DNA from: Anaerolineales bacterium
Lineage (GTDB): Bacteria > Chloroflexota > Anaerolineae > UBA7937
Direction of reading: 5' to 3'
DNA length: 5,443 nt
Assembly: GCA_030593425.1 (NCBI GenBank)
Contig: JAUVHF010000113.1
Coordinates: 1 to 5,443 of the forward strand
Part shown: positions 1-4,799 of the stretch, piece after piece
Position numbering within the stretch: the first letter of the stretch is position 1
Layout: the number at the start of each line of letters is the position of its first letter
Program-made: the position numbers and the translations under genes
Notes under the pieces: generated by a model
Database searches by the model: none
Told to the model about the DNA's origin: nothing
The model's input: the letters and a program-made list of their open reading frames with translations, nothing else

Positions 1-1298
1 TGGGGAGCGCGGCCCTCAACGCCTTCATCCCCCAATTCCTCTTCATCAGCGGTGTGGCTAACAACGACAACTTGGCCACTATGCTCTCCTCGTTGATCCT
101 CATCTTGATGGTTAGGCTGATCAAAGGGAAGGGAAGCCTCCAATCTTCCCTCCTTCTAGGGCTCCTCTTGGGGCTGGGGGTGCTCACCAAGATTAGCCTC
201 CTGGCTTTCATACCCACGGCGCTGGTGGTCATCCTCCTCTCGGCGCGCCGTTTGGGCTTAAGGCAAGGAGCAAAGAGGTCCGGGGCGGTGTTTATCCCCT
301 TCCTCTTGATCAGTGGGCCCTGGTTCCTGCGAAATCAAACCCTATACGGTGATCCTTTGGGTTGGGCCCAGGTGATACGCCTCAACGCCCCGTGGCTGGG
401 CCCTCTGAGCGGACCAGAATGGCTCGATTTCTTCAGCGACCTCTATCGCTCCTTCTGGCTATCCTGGATAGGGATCGAACTGGACATCTTGGTTCACGCC
501 GTCCTCGCCTTAGGGGTCCTCATCTCTCTAGGGGGAGTGGGGCTTCTGGTTCTCAGGAGAAAGAGACTCGAACCACCGGCCCCTGCTCTCCTATCTCTCT
601 TGGCTTTACAGACCATCCTAGTTTTTGCCGCCTTCCTTCGCTGGGCCACAGTGGTCGACGGGGCCGACCAGGCCAGGCTCCTCTACCCTGCCGTATCGCC
701 CATCCTTATCTTCCTCTTCCTAGGAGGGAGGCAGTGGGTCTCTCGAGAGCGTGGCTTGACCTTAGCCTACGGGGTAGGCGTCGGAATGCTTCTTCTAGCA
801 GTTATCGCCCCCCTCCGATACATCGCTCCTCTCTACACGCCGCCCTATACCCTCACCCCTTCGGAAGTGGAAAGGATAGAGCACCAAACGGATCTCGATT
901 TTGGAGAGCAGATCAGGCTCCTGGGTTACGAGTTGGAGACTAGAGAGCCAGCGCCAGAAGAGATCTTGAGCCTTTCCCTTTATTGGCAAGGCTTAGAAGA
1001 TATCGACAGCGATTACTGGCTTCTTATCCAGATCTTCGACGAGGCTGATCAACCGCTTCTCACCAAAGATGGCTCCCTTTCGGCAGGCCGATACGCCACC
1101 GACCTCTGGAAAGAAGGAGATATCTTTTCTTTCCAGCACAGGCTATATCTTCCCCCCGAAACGCCCCCCGGCCGATATCGCCTAGAACTGGGCATCCACC
1201 TCTTCGGCACCTGGGAATGGCTTCCCATCAGGGACGAGAAGGGAGCGATTTTAGGAGAGAAAATAACCCTTACCTCGGTAAGGGTTATCCCCTACTAG
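1..1298 (+). CDS. GT-C type polytopic membrane glycosyltransferase (family 39-like), 5' partial
   Basis: The reading frame is open from position 3 to the TAG at 1296-1298, giving 431 visible residues. The start lies off the left edge; the GTG at 54 is an internal valine, because the frame continues upstream with family-like sequence. The first visible residues include FISGVANNDN, a loop motif common in bacterial GT-C glycosyltransferases (PMT/ArnT-like). About eight hydrophobic segments follow up to about residue 255 (counting V54 as 1). Conserved-looking loops include GVLTKIS (42-48), PWFLRNQTLYGDPLG (89-103) and ADQARLLYPA (204-213). The first extracytoplasmic loop, where the catalytic acidic residue normally sits, is off the window, so activity cannot be judged. 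Residues 256-414 are soluble and hold one copy of the module repeated in the convergent neighbour. The expected role is transfer of a sugar from a polyprenyl-phosphate donor on the outer membrane face; donor and acceptor are unknown. Confidence 0.85.
   Translation, partial: GSAALNAFIPQFLFISGVANNDNLATMLSSLILILMVRLIKGKGSLQSSLLLGLLLGLGVLTKISLLAFIPTALVVILLSARRLGLRQGAKRSGAVFIPFLLISGPWFLRNQTLYGDPLGWAQVIRLNAPWLGPLSGPEWLDFFSDLYRSFWLSWIGIELDILVHAVLALGVLISLGGVGLLVLRRKRLEPPAPALLSLLALQTILVFAAFLRWATVVDGADQARLLYPAVSPILIFLFLGGRQWVSRERGLTLAYGVGVGMLLLAVIAPLRYIAPLYTPPYTLTPSEVERIEHQTDLDFGEQIRLLGYELETREPAPEEILSLSLYWQGLEDIDSDYWLLIQIFDEADQPLLTKDGSLSAGRYATDLWKEGDIFSFQHRLYLPPETPPGRYRLELGIHLFGTWEWLPIRDEKGAILGEKITLTSVRVIPY
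897..1289 (+). repeat. C-terminal beta-rich module of the partial glycosyltransferase (fourth copy of a shared domain)
   Basis: This is a protein-level repeat of about 130 residues. Its landmarks are RLLGYEL, then LSLSLYWQ, an aspartate-containing strand, LWKEGD, ETPPGRYRLELGI, and a closing LPIRDEKGAILGEKI. The same order of landmarks occurs three times in the convergent gene at 4326-1333. The best match is that gene's last copy, which closes with LPVFDERGDALGERI. Alternating hydrophobic residues and the G-x-Y turn suggest a beta-sandwich, but that is inference and I cannot name a Pfam family. It follows the last membrane segment, so it probably lies outside the cytoplasmic membrane with the active site. 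Confidence 0.75.
1250..1289 (-). terminator. Probable intrinsic terminator of the 997-residue glycosyltransferase gene, inside the convergent gene
   Basis: Positions 1263-1274 (ATAACCCTTACC) and 1277-1288 (GGTAAGGGTTAT) form a perfect 12-bp inverted repeat around a 2-nt centre; the folded form would have an 11-bp stem and a CTCG or CGAG tetraloop. On the minus strand the stem is followed by TTTCTCTCC, a T-rich tract that fits an intrinsic terminator 45 nt after the stop codon at 1333. On the plus strand the stem is followed by CCCCCTAC, so no plus-strand terminator is seen. The element lies wholly within the last codons of the left-hand gene, so the two 3' ends would overlap in antisense. The arm length makes chance unlikely; that it terminates transcription is inference. 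Confidence 0.55.
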
Positions 1299-1332
1299 CA
1301 GCTATCTATACCTCTGATGGCTCCTCGTAGAT

Positions 1333-4326
1333 CTATTGGCCCACCCTGATGGGGCCCAAGATTATCCTCTCCCCTAGAGCATCCCCCCTTTCGTCAAAGA
1401 CCGGGAGACGCTGTCCCGTCGTCGCCTCATACATGCCGATCTCCAGCATGTATTCTCCAGTTGGGGTCTCGGGTTTAACAAAGATATCGTACTCGTCGGC
1501 GATGACTTCGCCTCTGAGCCACCCTGTAGTAGGCAGGGTGCCGTCTCCAGGGAGGCTATCCTTTTGGCCCCAAATATAGTTATCCTTATCCAGAAAATGG
1601 GTGAAGACGGTATAAGAGGTGTTCATTTCCGCCAAGGCTTGCCAGTATAGAGTCAGATGTAAAGTCTGGCCAGACTTCACCGTCTCGGCGCTCAACTGGT
1701 ATCCGAGGAACTTGACGCTCTCACCCAACCAAGCGACTAATGGATAGTCGATGGGAGGCGGGGTGAATTGACGGGGGCGTCCCTCTACCTTGACCATTCC
1801 CAGGTCGATCTCCCCCTCGATCTCCCTCCTTTTCTGTAGGGCGATGATGAGGTGATATTCTCCGGATGGCACATCGGCCGCTACTGCCAGGTCCTGCCAG
1901 TCGCGCCAGAGGTCACCGACTTCCCATCGACTGGTGGGCCAGCTCCCAGAGGTTGGTTGCTCCTCCTGCTCCGCCCAGATGAAACCTTGCCCATCCCTCA
2001 GTTGCAGGAGAACGGTGTACTCCTCCTCCACCTGGCCCAAGGTTTCCCAGTAGAGAGTTAAATGCAGGGTCTCCCCTGGCGAAAGCCTCTCTCGGTCCAG
2101 ATCGTAGCCCAGGAGCCTTATGCCCTGGGCTAGATCGGCTGCTACATCGGCCACCTCGACTGAGGGCTCTACCGTTGGCGGTTGCAAGGGCTTAGTTATC
2201 TCCAGAGGCTCGAGAGCGAGGGTCCAGCCATGGGGCGCTAGATCCTCACCCAGAACAGCCAGCCCCTCCATCGTTTGAGGCTCGTACACCCCTATTTCGA
2301 TATGATACTCTCCTGGCGGCGTGGCCGGCAGGCTGGGCAAGAGATGATAGGTGGTGACCATCTGTCCGACTTGCCACTGGGAGGTGTACCGATGTTCATT
2401 GCTCATCAAGGGCCTGTCCGTTTGCCCTGCCAGGTGTCCTTTTTGGTCCCTGAGGGTGATAGAGACGTTGTAGTTTTCCCTCATCGGCTCCTCTACCTGC
2501 CAACGCAACAGTAGCCACGTCTCTTCCCCACTGGGCGTACCGGCCTGGGCGGTGCGGCCCTCATAAAAGGTCGGTCCGTGGGCATAGCCTTGTAGCATCA
2601 ATTTATCACCAAAGTTGGCTTCTGTGCGGATGGGCTCCCGGGGTAAGGTGAACGTTACCTCTTCAGAGGGAAGTCGATAGGTGAGGACCTTGTAGCCACG
2701 GAAAACCTCCTCTCCCACCTTTTGTCCGTGCGTCTCAAAGACGAAGGGTAGCAGATCCCTGGGATCGGCATCGATGTGGCTGCCGTGGGTCCAGATGATG
2801 AAGCGTACCTTGCTCTTACCTCGGCAGATAGCTGTCAAATTAGGGAGTAGGCTCTCCTCGTCGACGATAAGGTAATGATAAGGCACCTTTCCTCGATATA
2901 GGTAATCTAAGGTGTAGTCACGGTAATGAGCCCCGTAGAGGGTTTTGAATCCGTAATTGACGGGAAAGAGGTAGACCGACTCGAGGTCATCGTCTTCATT
3001 GATTCGGCGAGCCAGTTCCGTGATCTGCCCATCGAAGGCCCAGTAGACTTCATCGCGCCGGGCCCAAATGACAAAGTAGTCACCATAGGCGGAGTAGGAA
3101 GTATAAAACAACAAGGCGGTGACCAGTAGGGCGAAGGCCGGCTGCAGGATGCGAACCGCGGAGCGCCAAAACCCCGGCCAGCGGCGTCGGAGATCGGGGT
3201 CTAGAGCCCCTACGACGACCAGGGAGGGGAAGATATAGATTAGAGGGATGGTGCCACAGGAGCGCGTACTATGGGGGATGGGGTCCAAGGCGATGATGCT
3301 GGGCAGGACCATAATGGGCAGCCAAAGTAGGAGGAAGAGATAACGCGGCTGACGCCATCGCTTGACGCTCAGGAGAACACCTAACCAGAAGAGGAGGGTC
3401 AGGGGAGGGCTGAGCAAGGGCCGTCCTTTTATGTTGTAAAGCCAGTTGTTGTCACCTACGAAGCCGAAAAGGCCAAGGTTATAGATGACGCTCCTAAGCA
3501 CAAGTGACAACCGTTCTATTCCCCTGACGTCTATGTGTATCCAGACAAGACTCGCCCGTCGGAAGAAGTCGGCAGGGTGGATGAGGAAGTAGAAGCCTAG
3601 GGGAGCGAACACCAAAAGCGCGGTGAGGAACAAAAGGGCCCCGGGACGCCACGAGGTGGTGAGTCCTCTACCACGCCATCTAATCAAGAGGAGAAAGAGA
3701 AGGAGGAAGAAGGGCACGAAGCGGCCCGCCACGTAGGTATAGAGAGTGAGGCCAAGGAAGAGGCCGCTGAGGGCATAGCACCAAGGCCGTTGGGTGCGCA
3801 ACCCACGCCAAAGGAAGAGGAAAGACAAGGCCTCCAGCGGAGGCAAGGCGTTGGCCCGAAAGCCGATGCGACTGAGGGTGATATGCCAGTAAGAGATGGC
3901 CAAGAAGAGAGCGGTCAAGAGCGCCATCTGCTGGGAACGCCGCTCTCCAAGGGAGCGAAACAGTTCCTTCACTAGAAGGTATGTGGTCAGCACGGTGAAG
4001 GTGCCCAAAAGAGCAGCCGGAAGACGAATCGCCAAAATGCCCCGACCTAGTAGGGCTACAAAGGGGGTGACCAGGTAGATGAAAAGGGGTTCTTTACCAA
4101 AAGAGCGAGAGAAGAAAAGAGAAGGGTGGCCAGCCAAGATATCCAACGCATCAAGCCCCTGACCACCCTCATCGTAGAAGAGCACCGGTATGGCGACATC
4201 CAGATTGTAGAGCCTGAAGAAAGCGGCGACGACCAAGATGAAGACCAAGATAGTCAATTCTGCTGGGCGAGGCAACGGATCTGCCCACCATCGGGTAGCG
4301 CTCTTCAGCGCTCGGTTTCGCATCAT
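1333..4326 (-). CDS. Large GT-C type membrane glycosyltransferase (family 39/ArnT-PMT-like) with three C-terminal tandem modules
   Basis: This 997-residue protein has a GT-C core at about 23-411, with some twelve hydrophobic segments. The first loop has YDEGGQG (51-57), matching the Asp-Glu motif that supplies the catalytic acidic residue in PMT/ArnT enzymes. GKEPLFIYL (77-85) parallels the K-P-P-L motif of ArnT, and PHSTRSCGTIP (351-361) resembles a conserved late loop. Residues 412-565 form a mixed alpha/beta linker with YFVIWARRDEVYWAFDG at 417-433. Three copies of a beta-rich module follow, at about 570-711, 732-848 and 866-995. The predicted role is sugar transfer from polyprenyl phosphate at the outer membrane face; substrates are unknown. 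The start is the first of two adjacent ATGs at 4326. No good Shine-Dalgarno sequence precedes it and I found no convincing promoter in the 93-bp gap to dodecin, so read-through from dodecin is possible. Confidence 0.9.
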   Translation of the reverse strand: MMRNRALKSATRWWADPLPRPAELTILVFILVVAAFFRLYNLDVAIPVLFYDEGGQGLDALDILAGHPSLFFSRSFGKEPLFIYLVTPFVALLGRGILAIRLPAALLGTFTVLTTYLLVKELFRSLGERRSQQMALLTALFLAISYWHITLSRIGFRANALPPLEALSFLFLWRGLRTQRPWCYALSGLFLGLTLYTYVAGRFVPFFLLLFLLLIRWRGRGLTTSWRPGALLFLTALLVFAPLGFYFLIHPADFFRRASLVWIHIDVRGIERLSLVLRSVIYNLGLFGFVGDNNWLYNIKGRPLLSPPLTLLFWLGVLLSVKRWRQPRYLFLLLWLPIMVLPSIIALDPIPHSTRSCGTIPLIYIFPSLVVVGALDPDLRRRWPGFWRSAVRILQPAFALLVTALLFYTSYSAYGDYFVIWARRDEVYWAFDGQITELARRINEDDDLESVYLFPVNYGFKTLYGAHYRDYTLDYLYRGKVPYHYLIVDEESLLPNLTAICRGKSKVRFIIWTHGSHIDADPRDLLPFVFETHGQKVGEEVFRGYKVLTYRLPSEEVTFTLPREPIRTEANFGDKLMLQGYAHGPTFYEGRTAQAGTPSGEETWLLLRWQVEEPMRENYNVSITLRDQKGHLAGQTDRPLMSNEHRYTSQWQVGQMVTTYHLLPSLPATPPGEYHIEIGVYEPQTMEGLAVLGEDLAPHGWTLALEPLEITKPLQPPTVEPSVEVADVAADLAQGIRLLGYDLDRERLSPGETLHLTLYWETLGQVEEEYTVLLQLRDGQGFIWAEQEEQPTSGSWPTSRWEVGDLWRDWQDLAVAADVPSGEYHLIIALQKRREIEGEIDLGMVKVEGRPRQFTPPPIDYPLVAWLGESVKFLGYQLSAETVKSGQTLHLTLYWQALAEMNTSYTVFTHFLDKDNYIWGQKDSLPGDGTLPTTGWLRGEVIADEYDIFVKPETPTGEYMLEIGMYEATTGQRLPVFDERGDALGERIILGPIRVGQ
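1342..1731 (-). repeat. Module copy 3 in the large glycosyltransferase (residues about 866-995)
   Basis: Landmarks are VKFLGYQL (871-878), LHLTLYWQ (889-896), TVFTHFLDKDNYIWGQ (906-921), PTTGWLRGE (932-940), PETPTGEYMLEIGMYE (952-967) and LPVFDERGDALGERI (974-988). It is the best-conserved copy and forms the end of the protein. Its tail is the closest match to the single module of the convergent gene, with an imperfect DNA-level inverted repeat between the two gene ends. Confidence 0.8.
1783..2133 (-). repeat. Module copy 2 in the large glycosyltransferase (residues about 732-848)
   Basis: Landmarks are GIRLLGYDL (735-743), LHLTLYWE (754-761), FIWAEQEEQP (782-791), SRWEVGD (799-805) and VPSGEYHLIIAL (819-830). 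The closing LPV-D-G-LGE segment of the other copies is replaced by a short charged stretch, KRREIEGEIDLG (832-843), so this copy is about 15-25 residues shorter. A proline-rich linker (PLQPPTVEP, 713-721) separates it from copy 1, and another (FTPPPIDYP, 854-862) from copy 3. Confidence 0.75.
2194..2619 (-). repeat. Module copy 1 in the large glycosyltransferase (residues about 570-711)
   Basis: Landmarks are KLMLQGYA (575-582), LLLRWQ (605-610), SQWQVGQ (649-655), ATPPGEYHIEIGVYE (668-682) and GLAVLGED (688-695). It carries an insertion after the LQGY strand (about 583-603) and its YW strand is altered to RWQ, making it the most divergent N-terminal half of the three copies. It directly follows the mixed alpha/beta linker. 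Boundaries are approximate, set by aligning landmarks by eye. Confidence 0.7.
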
Positions 4327-4419
4327 AAAGAGGCTTTAATCGAGTTCGGGGTAGAGCGTGCCCCTTCAAAGGCTGGGAATCGATCAAGCCCTGGCATCAG
4401 AGCGTTCCACTCCCTTAGT

Positions 4420-4635
4420 CTACCCCTCTGTCACTTCCTCGACGACGAAGGCGATCTTGACATCCGCCCTATACTGGGTGATACGGCCATCCTCGACAGC
4501 CGCTGTCTGGCCCACTAACTCCACACCCACTATATTTCTCACCGTCTTCGCCGCCTTGGCTACCGCGTTCCGCGTCGCCTCCTCCCAACTGTTAGGAGAA
4601 GCGCCGATCAACTCTATCACCTTCACCACACTCAT
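4420..4635 (-). CDS. Dodecin family protein (lacks the flavin-stacking tryptophan)
   Basis: The 71-residue length and sequence match dodecin throughout: VVKVIELIGASPNSWEEA (3-20), a helix with NAVAKAAKTVRNI (23-35), GVELVGQTAAVEDGRI (37-52) and a closing strand YRADVKIAFVVEE (55-67). Dodecins form hollow cytoplasmic dodecamers; classical members bind and buffer flavins, stacked on a tryptophan in the strand after the helix (W in the NVVWAEVVDQ segment of the Halobacterium protein). Here the aligned residue is Gly37. Some dodecins without that tryptophan are known, including the mycobacterial calcium dodecin, so the ligand may not be a flavin. W17 belongs to the conserved S-W near the N-terminus and is a different position. 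The start is set by an excellent ribosome binding site. The gene is divergent from xseA and 93 bp upstream of the large glycosyltransferase on the same strand. Confidence 0.95.
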   Translation of the reverse strand: MSVVKVIELIGASPNSWEEATRNAVAKAAKTVRNIVGVELVGQTAAVEDGRITQYRADVKIAFVVEEVTEG

Positions 4636-4640
4636 AACTC

Positions 4641-4650
4641 CACCTCCTTA
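4641..4650 (-). promoter_or_regulatory. Strong Shine-Dalgarno sequence of dodecin
   Basis: Read on the minus strand, TAAGGAGGTG matches the complement of the 16S rRNA 3' end over ten positions. AGGAGG lies seven nucleotides before the ATG at 4635. This fixes the dodecin start and suggests high translation unless the site is masked; the upstream leader could do that (see the hairpin at 4655-4674). Confidence 0.9.
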
Positions 4651-4674
4651 GTTTTGATGGTAAGGGTCCCATCA
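4646..4674 (-). promoter_or_regulatory. Leader hairpin of dodecin with possible pseudoknot to the Shine-Dalgarno site
   Basis: On the minus strand TGATGG (4674-4669) pairs with CCATCA (4660-4655) around the 8-nt loop GACCCTTA. The last five loop bases, CCTTA (4665-4661), are complementary to TAAGG (4650-4646), the 5' part of the Shine-Dalgarno sequence, across a 4-nt AAAC linker. This is the geometry of a compact H-type pseudoknot that would hide the ribosome binding site. The pairings are seen in the sequence; folding and regulation are inference, and a 5-nt match could be chance. Confidence 0.35.
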
Positions 4675-4707
4675 CATTGCGGCTAAGCCACCCTTTTGAA
4701 CAAAACC

Positions 4708-4736
4708 ATCATATCACGTTCATCCCCTGTCGGCAA
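4708..4736 (-). promoter_or_regulatory. Predicted sigma-70-type promoter of dodecin (extended -10)
   Basis: On the minus strand, TTGCCG (4736-4731) as -35 and TATGAT (4713-4708) as -10 are separated by exactly 17 nt. A TG one base before the -10 makes it an extended -10 element. The -10 matches five of six consensus positions; the -35 keeps the TTG. Transcription would start near 4701, leaving a leader of about 65 nt before the ATG. It faces away from the xseA promoter. Confidence 0.6.
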
Positions 4737-4744
4737 CCATAGGC

Positions 4745-4760
4745 GGTGGAGTTCCCCACC
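4745..4760. repeat. Short dyad between the two divergent -35 boxes, candidate operator
   Basis: GGTGG (4745-4749) and CCACC (4756-4760) form a 5-bp inverted repeat with a 6-nt centre. It fills most of the 25-bp gap between the -35 box of dodecin (4731-4736) and that of xseA (4762-4767). Position is the main reason to list it; arms this short occur often by chance. Confidence 0.25.
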
Positions 4761-4761
4761 T

Positions 4762-4790
4762 TTGACTGGGAGTAGACAGTACTATATAAT
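4762..4790 (+). promoter_or_regulatory. Near-consensus sigma-70-type promoter of xseA
   Basis: TTGACT (4762-4767) matches five of six -35 consensus positions and TATAAT (4785-4790) matches all six -10 positions, with the ideal 17-bp spacer. The expected start is about seven bases downstream, near 4797-4798, only 2-3 nt before the ATG at 4800. No Shine-Dalgarno sequence fits in so short a leader, so xseA translation is predicted to be leaderless or nearly so. Confidence 0.8.
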
Positions 4791-4799
4791 CGGGTAAGT

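Noticed and set aside
362..943. 193-residue plus-strand open frame inside the left glycosyltransferase
   Set aside because: It is arginine-, proline- and serine-rich with no family resemblance, and lies wholly in another frame of a well-supported membrane protein gene.
1338..1356. GGCCC/GGGCC inverted repeat at the last codons of the large glycosyltransferase
   Set aside because: Arms are only 5 bp in GC-rich coding sequence and no T tract follows; the hairpin at 1263-1288 is a far better terminator.
3686..3714. 29-nt uninterrupted purine run on the plus strand
   Set aside because: On the coding (minus) strand it encodes a Phe/Leu-rich membrane segment (near residues 205-213), and CTC, CTT and TTC codons explain it fully.
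4335..4400. tRNA-like fragments (GTAGAGCG and a GATCGATTCCC stretch) in the dodecin-glycosyltransferase gap
   Set aside because: No acceptor stem, anticodon arm and T arm can be placed together in either strand, so a cloverleaf cannot be built.
4126..4518. 130-residue plus-strand open frame antisense to the start of the large glycosyltransferase and to dodecin
   Set aside because: It crosses the gap between two well-supported minus-strand genes, shows no recognisable domain and is explained as an antisense shadow.
4358..4651. 97-residue plus-strand open frame antisense to dodecin
   Set aside because: It covers dodecin and its ribosome binding site in antisense and has no family resemblance.
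4641..4674. Canonical preQ1-I riboswitch ahead of dodecin
   Set aside because: The end resembles one, but the loop is only 8 nt, too short for the conserved ligand-binding loop, and the gene is not a queuosine gene. Kept only as a generic pseudoknot candidate.
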